Below, one piece after another: positions 1-5,446 of a stretch of 5,512 bases of DNA. Both the position numbers and the translations under genes were made by a program. Under the pieces are notes generated by a model that had not been told where the DNA came from, searched no databases, and saw nothing but the letters and a program-made list of their open reading frames with translations. This DNA comes from Chloroflexi bacterium TMED70 (GTDB lineage: Bacteria > Chloroflexota > Dehalococcoidia > Lucifugimonadales > Lucifugimonadaceae). Positions within the stretch are counted from its first letter, which is position 1. Each line of letters starts with the position of its first letter. The DNA is taken from assembly GCA_002171675.1 (NCBI GenBank), contig NHDX01000029.1, forward strand, positions 9,962-15,473. Reading direction: 5' to 3'.

Positions 1-15
1 AATATAAATACTGCA

Positions 16-1215
16 ATGCTGGAGATTAAAAACTTAAAGAAGACTCAAAAAAGTGCTCCAAAGGAAAAGAAAGTTGAAAAAAGAAATCTAGAACCAAAAG
101 CTCTTGGAAATTACGAAACAAATATAAAAGATATGGGTGAATATTACGTTGATGAAGGCTCAGCCACATCCATTTATTCGAAATCTCATGAGACTACTAT
201 TGTAAAAATAGAGACAGAAACTGGAATAGTTGGTTGGGGTGAAGCTCAATCTCCAGTAAGTCCAAATACAACAGCAACTATAATCAAAGATATAGTTGAA
301 CCATTAACTATAGGCAAGGATATATATGATGTAGAGTCTATATGGCACAATAATTATTCTTCAAAACGTGAAAGAGGTCACTACACAGGATTTTATATTG
401 ACGCTATTTGTGGAGTTGATATCGCAATATGGGATGCAATTGGAAAATCTTTAAATATGCCTACTTGTAAGGCCATGGGTGGAGCTCATAGGAAAAGCGT
501 TGCTTTATATAACGGTATAGGCGGGACGGAACCTGAAGAAGTTGCAGATCAAGCTGAATGGTCAGTAAGCAAAGGTTATAAATTTGTAAAAATGCACCTT
601 AAAGAAACTCTTGAAAAAGATATTGAAATAGCTAGAAAAGTCCGGGAAAGGGTTGGTGACTCAATAGGAATTATGATAGATGTTCATATGGGCTTTGATA
701 CCTTTAATGTTACTAAGCTAGGAAAAGAATTAGAAAAGCTAAATTTGCTTTGGTTGGAATCCCCTTCTGACCCAACTGATATACCAGGACTATGCGAAAT
801 TTCTAGATCTCTTGATATTCCAATAGCTAATGGTGAATGGACAAGAACAAAGTATGAAATGAGAGAGATATTTGAAAAGAGAGCATATGACATTTCTATG
901 CCTGATATTGCAAGAACAGGACTTACAGGAGGCAAGCAAATTGCTTCAATTGCACAGCTTTATAATATTCCAATAGCACCTCACGTTGGTGGTGGTGGAA
1001 TAGTCTCAGTTGCTTCAACTTTACAGTTTTCTCTAAACACTCCAAATTTTTTAATTATGGAACATTCAGAACAAGGTCACGCAGTTAAAGCAATGGTACT
1101 TGCAGAAGAATTTGAAGCAAAAAACGGTGAATTTAATCTCTCAGGTAAACCAGGTCTTGGGATTGAACTTGATGAAGATAAATTAAGAAAATTTACGATA
1201 GACCCATCACTTTAA
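16..1215 (+). CDS. Mandelate racemase/muconate lactonizing enzyme family protein, acid-sugar dehydratase-like (5' end uncertain)
   Basis: This is an enolase-superfamily enzyme, probably a cytosolic Mg-dependent dehydratase or epimerase of a sugar acid. An N-terminal capping domain (VGWGEA at 72-77, VDIAIWD at 134-140) precedes a TIM barrel. Visible active-site residues are K192-x-H194 at the second strand, metal ligands D222, E248 and E274, H224 in IDVH, the D297/H323 dyad (MPD, APH) and E349. The D-x-H pair and the spacing between these residues closely match E. coli galactonate dehydratase from memory (D183, H185, E209, E235, D258, H285, E310), as does the KPGLGIELDE tail. The exact substrate cannot be called. 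About 60 residues precede the first conserved strand (TTIVKIETETG), where the family often has far fewer, and the first 28 are lysine-rich. No in-frame stop or Shine-Dalgarno lies before the ATG, so the gene may begin left of the window; M40 is another possible start. The 3' end overlaps the convergent next gene by 9 bases. Confidence 0.85.
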   Translation: MLEIKNLKKTQKSAPKEKKVEKRNLEPKALGNYETNIKDMGEYYVDEGSATSIYSKSHETTIVKIETETGIVGWGEAQSPVSPNTTATIIKDIVEPLTIGKDIYDVESIWHNNYSSKRERGHYTGFYIDAICGVDIAIWDAIGKSLNMPTCKAMGGAHRKSVALYNGIGGTEPEEVADQAEWSVSKGYKFVKMHLKETLEKDIEIARKVRERVGDSIGIMIDVHMGFDTFNVTKLGKELEKLNLLWLESPSDPTDIPGLCEISRSLDIPIANGEWTRTKYEMREIFEKRAYDISMPDIARTGLTGGKQIASIAQLYNIPIAPHVGGGGIVSVASTLQFSLNTPNFLIMEHSEQGHAVKAMVLAEEFEAKNGEFNLSGKPGLGIELDEDKLRKFTIDPSL

Positions 1216-1944
1216 ATTTCTTTTTACTAGACTGCCAAATATTACAGCTAAACTAAAAAAAATCTGAGAAAAAATCATTACTATAATTGGATAAATTATT
1301 AATTCCTTATTAAGAAAAGTAAATAAAATTACTAAAGCAAAAGTTATTCCAAATTGAGTAGCAGTATTAAATCTCAAGAAAAATAATATTTTTCCAAAAA
1401 TTGAAGATGATCTTATAACTATATTAGGCTTTTGTTGAGAGTAGATAACTTTCATTAAAAAAGATAAATTTTCTGGATTATCTTCAATATCTGAAGCACT
1501 GTAAATTGGCCGCCATTTTAAATAAATAGATGTTGAAATAAGTAAAAGTAAAAGTATATTTATATCAATGGACAAATTTTTTATTAAGCCAACAATTAAT
1601 GTACCTGGAAAAATAATTAAAGTTAGGTCAGCATGAATTGTTTCTAATTTTAATCCCAAATCACTTTCTTGGTTATTTATTCTAGCAAGAATACCATCAA
1701 CGCAATCAAGAATAAGAGTGATAATTATAAAAATTCCAGCAGTAGCAAATGAACCAATAATAGAAAAATAACCAGATAAAAATAATGTTATAAATGAAAT
1801 GAACGTGACCCAGTTAGGATGAATACGAAGTAATTTAAATAAAACAACTAATGGAATTGATAAGATTCTATAAATTATTACTATTGGAGAATTTAATTCA
1901 GTTTTAAACTTTTCTAAAGGATATGCTTTGTTAAATATTGACAT
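1207..1944 (-). CDS. CDP-alcohol phosphatidyltransferase family membrane protein (degenerate motif)
   Basis: This 245-residue, very hydrophobic protein has about six or seven membrane segments (roughly 20-37, 43-60, 64-80, 105-121, 126-141, 195-211, 214-237). The family moves a phospho-alcohol head group from a CDP-activated donor to an acceptor alcohol at the membrane. HPNWVT at 42-47 matches the TPNxxT element that opens this family's core. The signature is D80-C-V-D83-G84-I-L-A87-R88, then G97 eight residues later. The first two aspartates and the AR pair are intact, but the third aspartate position is E101 and the fourth is A105, with D106 one place off. Chemistry may therefore differ from that of phosphatidylglycerophosphate or phosphatidylserine synthases, and no substrate can be named. 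It is transcribed divergently from the glycosyltransferase-like gene, hinting at a shared envelope role. No clear Shine-Dalgarno precedes the ATG. The start fits because the HPN element lies at the usual distance from the N terminus. Confidence 0.8.
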   Translation of the reverse strand: MSIFNKAYPLEKFKTELNSPIVIIYRILSIPLVVLFKLLRIHPNWVTFISFITLFLSGYFSIIGSFATAGIFIIITLILDCVDGILARINNQESDLGLKLETIHADLTLIIFPGTLIVGLIKNLSIDINILLLLLISTSIYLKWRPIYSASDIEDNPENLSFLMKVIYSQQKPNIVIRSSSIFGKILFFLRFNTATQFGITFALVILFTFLNKELIIYPIIVMIFSQIFFSLAVIFGSLVKRNLK

Positions 1945-2027
1945 AGTTAAATTAATAAATGTGAATGTATATTATAAGCATTTATCATAAACTAAAAATT
2001 AATTAACCTAAAATAAAATTAATTATT
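1945..2027. other. Divergent AT-rich intergenic spacer
   Basis: These 83 bases separate two head-to-head genes and must carry both of their promoters. The minus-strand -10 is listed separately. For the plus-strand gene I see only TAAAAT-like hexamers (2009-2014 and 2014-2019) with no convincing -35, and no Shine-Dalgarno before the ATG at 2028. No clear operator dyad is visible. Confidence 0.5.
1971..1976 (-). promoter_or_regulatory. Candidate -10 box for the CDP-alcohol transferase gene
   Basis: On the minus strand the hexamer TATAAT is a perfect sigma-70 -10 match, 26 bases before the ATG. The best -35 at 16-base spacing is only TTTTTA (1993-1998), so the -35 is weak. A start site near 1964 would leave a leader of about 20 bases. 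In such AT-rich DNA a chance TATAAT is quite possible. Confidence 0.35.
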
Positions 2028-3518
2028 ATGAGAAAAATTTTAATAGTACCTGGAAACTTGTTTGTATCAAGGAATTATTTTTCATCCCCATTAATTGAAA
2101 ATTTAAAAAGAATATCCATAAAAGACGAAATTAAAATTATTGTTGCTGAAGTTGAAGGAAATCCAATAGATAATGATTCATTTGAAAGATTGAAAAGATT
2201 TTTTGAAGAAAATAATAATATCCAATTTGTAAAACTAGTAAGAAATCCAATTTCATTACGGGAAAGAACGATTTGGTATTTAAAAAATAATTTTCTCCAT
2301 AAGTCTCTTACCTTCAGATTTAATGAAATGAATAATTTTATAACCCATAAAAGGTATAAAGATATAACCAAAACTAGTATAAAAAAGGAAGATACTCAAT
2401 ACTTGTGGAATTCAGATATATGGCCTAGATATCTTGGATTTCCTTTCCCGAAATCAAAAATGTTATTTAAATTTATTTTTTCGATTTTCACATCATTTAT
2501 ATTTAGTAAAAATAGAATTATTGAAAATAATTTTAAAAATTTAAACCCAGATTTATTAATTCTTGGAGATATTCAAAGTCCAGTAAGTTTTAGTTATTCA
2601 AATTATGCAAAAAAATATAAAGTAAAAACTGTTGGCAGTGTGAGAACATGGGACCATTTAACAAAAAATGGTCCTGTAATAAAAAATCTTGATGAATATT
2701 GGGTATGGAATCCGGTAATGAGAGAAGAGTTAATAAAATTTCATAATATTAATGATAGTAAAATCTTTGAAATAGGCTCTCCTCAATTTGATTACTACCT
2801 GAACAATGAAATTGATGATGAAAATTTAATTGAATATTTTAATATCAAAAAAACTAATGAAGAATTTTCAATAGATGATGAAACATCAGTTATATTTTTT
2901 GCTACAAATAGGCCTCATAGAGGAATAGGGGAAGAATCTATTATTCATCATATTTGTGAAAACATTGCACTAGGCATTTACCCAGCTAAGGACATATCTC
3001 TTGTATTAAGATCTCACCCCCATGACAAAACTTTTATGGAAAGGTTTAAAGAATTTAAAAAATACCCCTTTGTTAGATTATTTAATTCCTCGCAAATTAG
3101 TAATTTTGACCCAATTGAATTTAGGGACGACATGATTAAAGTTAATTTGCTTTTAAAAAAATCAAAATTAGTTATTTGCGGGCAAAGTACATTTGCTATT
3201 GACTCAGCATGCACAGACACTCCAATAATTAATATTTCTTTTGAAGGAGATGTAAATATAAATGAGAAATTATCAGTTAAAAATAGATACAACGTTGACC
3301 ATTATCAAAAACTTATTTCATACAATGGTACTAAATTAGTTGATGATTTTGATTCTTTGGATAATTCTATTGAAGAGTACCTTATAGATCCTGCAATAGA
3401 TAATGATGGCAGGAAATTGATATCAAAAAAATTTGCAGGTTTTTCTGATAAATCTTCATCAGAAAAGATAACAGAAAGAATTTTAAAAATTTTAGATGGT
3501 GGCAACGGGAGGATTTGA
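2028..3518 (+). CDS. GT-B-like transferase, CDP-glycerol glycerophosphotransferase/surface-glycan type
   Basis: This 496-residue protein has the look of a two-domain GT-B transferase of envelope glycan synthesis; no close named relative is recognised. The N-terminal half opens with a strand typical of such folds (RKILIVPGN, 2-10). It has a hydrophobic patch at about 146-160 that could be a membrane contact rather than a clear transmembrane helix, and PDLLILGDIQSP at 174-185. The middle holds VWNPVMREELIKF (226-238) followed by IGSPQFDYY (249-257), a pattern common in glycerophosphotransferase-like and related surface-carbohydrate enzymes. The C-terminal half has LVLRSHPHD (325-333) and LVICGQSTFAIDSA (381-394), where a nucleotide-diphosphate donor usually binds, then TPIINISFEG. 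Donor and acceptor are unknown. The last residues, GGNGRI, and the stop are read from the antisense strand of the tRNA-Met gene (22-base overlap), so the original C terminus may have been different. An in-frame TAA at 2004 fixes the upstream limit. Confidence 0.75.
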   Translation: MRKILIVPGNLFVSRNYFSSPLIENLKRISIKDEIKIIVAEVEGNPIDNDSFERLKRFFEENNNIQFVKLVRNPISLRERTIWYLKNNFLHKSLTFRFNEMNNFITHKRYKDITKTSIKKEDTQYLWNSDIWPRYLGFPFPKSKMLFKFIFSIFTSFIFSKNRIIENNFKNLNPDLLILGDIQSPVSFSYSNYAKKYKVKTVGSVRTWDHLTKNGPVIKNLDEYWVWNPVMREELIKFHNINDSKIFEIGSPQFDYYLNNEIDDENLIEYFNIKKTNEEFSIDDETSVIFFATNRPHRGIGEESIIHHICENIALGIYPAKDISLVLRSHPHDKTFMERFKEFKKYPFVRLFNSSQISNFDPIEFRDDMIKVNLLLKKSKLVICGQSTFAIDSACTDTPIINISFEGDVNINEKLSVKNRYNVDHYQKLISYNGTKLVDDFDSLDNSIEEYLIDPAIDNDGRKLISKKFAGFSDKSSSEKITERILKILDGGNGRI

Positions 3519-3572
3519 ACCTCCGACCTAGGCCTTATGAAGACCCCGCTCTAACCCCTGAGCTACGTTGCC
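3497..3572 (-). tRNA. tRNA-Met (CAU), elongator type, CCA encoded
   Basis: The minus strand folds as a full 76-base cloverleaf. The acceptor is GGCAACG/CGTTGCC, followed by TA, D stem GCTC/GAGC, anticodon stem GGGTC/GGCCT (two G-U pairs), loop TTCATAA with anticodon CAT, variable loop AGGTC, T stem GGAGG/CCTCC with loop TTCAAAT, discriminator A and an encoded CCA. The G1-C72 pair and the lack of three G-C pairs next to the anticodon loop argue against an initiator tRNA. The acceptor resembles E. coli elongator tRNA-Met (GGCTACG) more than the lysidine-modified tRNA-Ile2 (GGCCCCT), but tRNA-Ile2 cannot be fully excluded by eye. The 3' end overlaps the convergent transferase gene by 22 bases. 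It lies 53 bases beyond the fusion gene's stop and has its own promoter-like boxes. Confidence 0.95.
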
Positions 3573-3585
3573 GGCACGAGAAAAT

Positions 3586-3614
3586 AGTTTAGGTAGGTAT
3601 TTAATCTAAGTCAA
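3586..3614 (-). promoter_or_regulatory. Promoter of tRNA-Met
   Basis: Reading the minus strand, TTGACT (3609-3614) matches five of six bases of the -35 consensus. After exactly 17 bases comes TAAACT (3586-3591), four of six for the -10, and 13 bases further the mature tRNA begins. A start site about seven bases after the -10 would leave a short 5' leader for RNase P. The -35 lies 12 bases past the stop codon of the upstream gene, so the tRNA can be transcribed on its own and by read-through. Confidence 0.6.
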
Positions 3615-3633
3615 TATTAGATCTATTACTGAC
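3610..3633. repeat. Imperfect 24-base palindrome over stop codon and tRNA -35 box
   Basis: The outer arms GTCA/TGAC and the core TAGATCTA are perfectly symmetric, and 10 of 12 base pairs match overall. The dyad covers the TAA stop of the RNase HI-MoaC gene (3626-3628) and most of the tRNA -35 hexamer. No T tract follows on either strand, so it does not look like a normal intrinsic terminator. It may be a regulator site or an RNA hairpin at the mRNA end. Confidence 0.4.
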
Positions 3634-4501
3634 GAGAATAATCTCCACTAGAACCACCATATTTTTCTAGTAGCTTTATATCAGTAATGTATGCAGACTT
3701 ATCAACAGCTTTGCACATATCATAAATTGTTACACATGTAATTGATACACCTGTAAAAGCTTCGATCTCGACACCGGTTTTCCATTCAGCTTTGGTTGTG
3801 CATTTAACTTCTAGCCCAGGTAATTCTTCATTGACATCAATTTCAATTTTAATTTCACTTAAAGGAATAGTGTGGCAAAGCGGAATTAGTGTTGGAGTAG
3901 ATTTTACTGCTGTAATTCCAGCAGTCCTAGAAAGTGTAAAGATATCTCCTTTTTTTAATTCACCTTTTTTTATTATCTCTAATGTTTCTTTTTTCATAAC
4001 TACTTTTCCTGAAACTACAGCAACCCTAGAGCTTATCTTTTTTTCTGAGACATCTACCATCTTTATTTTTCCTTCAGAATCAAGGTGTGACAATTCTGTA
4101 GAATTATTTTTTTTTAGCTTAACTATGGCATCTACTGCTAATTTATCAGCAATATCATTATATTTGTCTCCAGAATGACCTTTAACCCATTCCCATTGAA
4201 TATCTCTTCCATCTAATAATTTATCAAGAACATCCCATAGGTCATTATTTGCATTTCTTTTCCAGTTTTTAGTTACCGTATTTATGACATAGGTGCTGTC
4301 AGAATAAATTTTAATATTATTTTTATTATTAACTTTTTCCAGGCTTTTTATAACAGCCGTAATTTCCATTCTGTTATTAGTAGTTTCTGGGTCTGAACCA
4401 AATATTTTTTCTTCTTTGCCAGAATCATAAATTATTACTGCCCCCCATCCTCCAACACCTGGATTTACTGAACATGCCCCATCCGTGTAAATATTAATCA
4501 T
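3626..4501 (-). CDS. Apparent RNase HI-MoaC fusion protein
   Basis: Two full enzymes share one 291-residue frame. Residues 1-about 128 are ribonuclease HI, which cuts RNA in RNA-DNA hybrids. It has YTDGA with D7, NNRME with E46, YSDS with D68, WVKGHSGD with H109, and D119 ten residues on, matching E. coli D10/E48/D70/H124/D134. The basic handle after helix B is cut short (TKNWKRNANNDLW). Residues about 137-291 are MoaC, which makes cyclic pyranopterin monophosphate in molybdenum cofactor synthesis. It has LSHLDSEGKIKMVDVS, K184-G-D, LCH210, GVE245-I-E247, IYD261MCK264 and LLEKYGGSSGD, equivalent to E. coli K51, H77, E112/E114, D128 and K131. Nothing essential seems missing in either half. The linker (129-136) is encoded by nine A in a row, so slippage or a sequencing indel could split the gene. 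The ATG overlaps the aldolase stop as ATGA with no Shine-Dalgarno of its own, implying coupled translation. I do not know a described RNase HI-MoaC fusion. Confidence 0.9.
   Translation of the reverse strand: MINIYTDGACSVNPGVGGWGAVIIYDSGKEEKIFGSDPETTNNRMEITAVIKSLEKVNNKNNIKIYSDSTYVINTVTKNWKRNANNDLWDVLDKLLDGRDIQWEWVKGHSGDKYNDIADKLAVDAIVKLKKNNSTELSHLDSEGKIKMVDVSEKKISSRVAVVSGKVVMKKETLEIIKKGELKKGDIFTLSRTAGITAVKSTPTLIPLCHTIPLSEIKIEIDVNEELPGLEVKCTTKAEWKTGVEIEAFTGVSITCVTIYDMCKAVDKSAYITDIKLLEKYGGSSGDYSRQ
4058..4074 (-). promoter_or_regulatory. Internal ribosome binding site and ATG for stand-alone MoaC
   Basis: Inside the fusion gene AAGGA (4070-4074) stands nine bases before an in-frame ATG (4058-4060) that encodes M148 of MVDVS. 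Initiation here would yield a 144-residue MoaC lacking only the short LSHLD lead that MoaC proteins carry before MVDVS. The fusion start itself has no such Shine-Dalgarno. This is a sequence match only; whether ribosomes use it is unknown. Confidence 0.35.
4107..4115 (-). other. A9 homopolymer (possible slippery site) at the RNase HI/MoaC linker
   Basis: On the coding strand nine consecutive A lie within codons 129-132 (CTA AAA AAA AAT), exactly between the two domains. It is the longest such run I see in this gene; others reach about seven. Reading with ten A gives TAA at once, leaving a 132-residue RNase HI. Reading with eight A gives TAA 14 codons past the run, just before the ATG of MoaC residue 148. 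Runs this long are known to promote polymerase slippage and are also a common place for sequencing errors. Confidence 0.5.
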
Positions 4502-5418
4502 GCCGATTTATATATGTCCATTATTTCCCTCATTAAAGAAACTCCTTCAGAAAATGGTCTCTGAAATGAATTCCTTCCAACTATTGAACCAAACCCTCCG
4601 CCTTTTGCAATTTCTCTAATTTCACTAAGAATTTCTTTTTTTTCTTTTGCTGCCCCTCCAGAAAAAATCACTATTCTTTTGCCGTTAAATGAAGATTGTA
4701 TGCAATGAGAAATTCTGTCTGAAAGATTTTCTAATTTTACATTATGTTTAGTTAAAATATTTAAAATATCTTTCTTGCTGACATGAGAGGTGGGAGGTTT
4801 AATTTTTATAATATTTGCTCCCATTTGGGCTGCAATATGTGCGGCATAACTTACAACATCAAAAGCGGCTTCATCCTCTTTGTTTAAATTACCACCTCTA
4901 GGATAACTCCAAACCACTACAGCAAGTCCCTTAGATTTTGCTTCAATAGTAATTTGTCGTAATTCTGAATACATTTTTGGAGATGAATTAGAACCTGGAT
5001 ATATTGAAAACCCAACTGCCGCACAACCTAGCCTTACTGCATCATCGACTGAGGAGGTCATTACTTGAATCGGATCTTCGCTATAAAGAGAATCAGAATT
5101 ATTTAACTTAAGAATTAAAGGAAGTTGTTTGGAATATTTTTTAGCACCATGTTCTATAAAACCAAGTGGAGCAGCATAAGCATTGCAGCCAGCTTCAATA
5201 GCAAAATTAAAATGATAATCTGGATCAAATGCATCAGGGTTAGGAACAAATGATTTTGAAGGACCATGTTCAAAACCTTGATCAACAGGAAGTATTACTA
5301 ACTTTCCTGTACCTGCAAGGTAGCCAGTGTTTAGTAGTCTTTCTATATTTTCCTTAGTGCCTTCATTTTCATGGCCATACCAAGAAATTATTTCATCTAC
5401 TCTTTTTGAATTTTTCAT
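4498..5418 (-). CDS. fbaB: Class I fructose-bisphosphate aldolase, archaeal/FbaB (DhnA) type
   Basis: This enzyme splits or forms fructose 1,6-bisphosphate through a lysine Schiff base in the cytosol, serving glycolysis and gluconeogenesis. The 306-residue TIM barrel shows LPVDQG with D46 on the first strand, WSYPRG with W170 and Y172, IIKIKPPT with K205 as the likely Schiff-base lysine, SGG at 253-255 and VGRN at 280-283 for phosphate binding. The W, Y and K spacing equals that of the Thermoproteus enzyme (144, 146, 177) as I recall it. K207 is the alternative lysine. The long N-terminal part (LLNTGYLAGTGKLVILPVDQGFEHGP) is typical of the bacterial members. GAGGAAG seven bases before the ATG supports this start. 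The gene leads the operon, and its TGA overlaps the ATG of the RNase HI-MoaC gene. Nothing looks broken. Confidence 0.93.
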   Translation of the reverse strand: MKNSKRVDEIISWYGHENEGTKENIERLLNTGYLAGTGKLVILPVDQGFEHGPSKSFVPNPDAFDPDYHFNFAIEAGCNAYAAPLGFIEHGAKKYSKQLPLILKLNNSDSLYSEDPIQVMTSSVDDAVRLGCAAVGFSIYPGSNSSPKMYSELRQITIEAKSKGLAVVVWSYPRGGNLNKEDEAAFDVVSYAAHIAAQMGANIIKIKPPTSHVSKKDILNILTKHNVKLENLSDRISHCIQSSFNGKRIVIFSGGAAKEKKEILSEIREIAKGGGFGSIVGRNSFQRPFSEGVSLMREIMDIYKSA

Positions 5419-5425
5419 AATTTTA

Positions 5426-5432
5426 CTTCCTC
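5426..5432 (-). promoter_or_regulatory. Shine-Dalgarno of the aldolase gene
   Basis: GAGGAAG on the minus strand lies seven bases before the ATG at 5418. It is the clearest ribosome binding site in the window and decides the aldolase start. None of the other genes has one of similar quality before its first codon. Confidence 0.75.
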
Positions 5433-5440
5433 AGGATGCA

Positions 5441-5446
5441 ATTATA
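5441..5446 (-). promoter_or_regulatory. Candidate -10 box of the aldolase operon
   Basis: TATAAT on the minus strand is a perfect -10 hexamer only 22 bases before the aldolase ATG. No good -35 sits 16-18 bases upstream; TTGCTA (5471-5476) is 24 bases away, too far. If used, transcription would start near 5434, giving a leader of about 16 bases that begins almost at the Shine-Dalgarno. Confidence 0.4.

Noticed and set aside
684..935. Minus-strand open frame of 83 codons inside the dehydratase-like gene
   Set aside because: It lies opposite a conserved catalytic region of a clear enzyme and shows no recognisable domain or start signal.
1207..1240. Possible bidirectional terminator between the convergent dehydratase and CDP-alcohol transferase genes
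   Set aside because: The genes overlap by 9 bases and no stem followed by a T tract can be found.
2075..2371. Minus-strand open frame of 98 codons, hydrophobic looking
   Set aside because: It is antisense to the transferase gene; hydrophobic content is expected from reading AT-rich coding DNA backwards.
3014..3292. Minus-strand open frame of 92 codons opposite the conserved C-terminal half of the transferase
   Set aside because: No domain, no ribosome binding site, and the plus strand carries the recognisable motifs.
3305..3505. Minus-strand open frame of 66 codons running out of the tRNA
   Set aside because: Its start is in the tRNA acceptor region; an mRNA beginning there is unlikely and no protein family is visible.
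3497..3572. Initiator tRNA-fMet
   Set aside because: The acceptor closes with a G1-C72 pair and the anticodon stem lacks three consecutive G-C pairs next to the loop.
3792..4178. Plus-strand open frame of 128 codons
   Set aside because: It is the reverse of the RNase HI-MoaC gene, where both domains are plainly recognisable.
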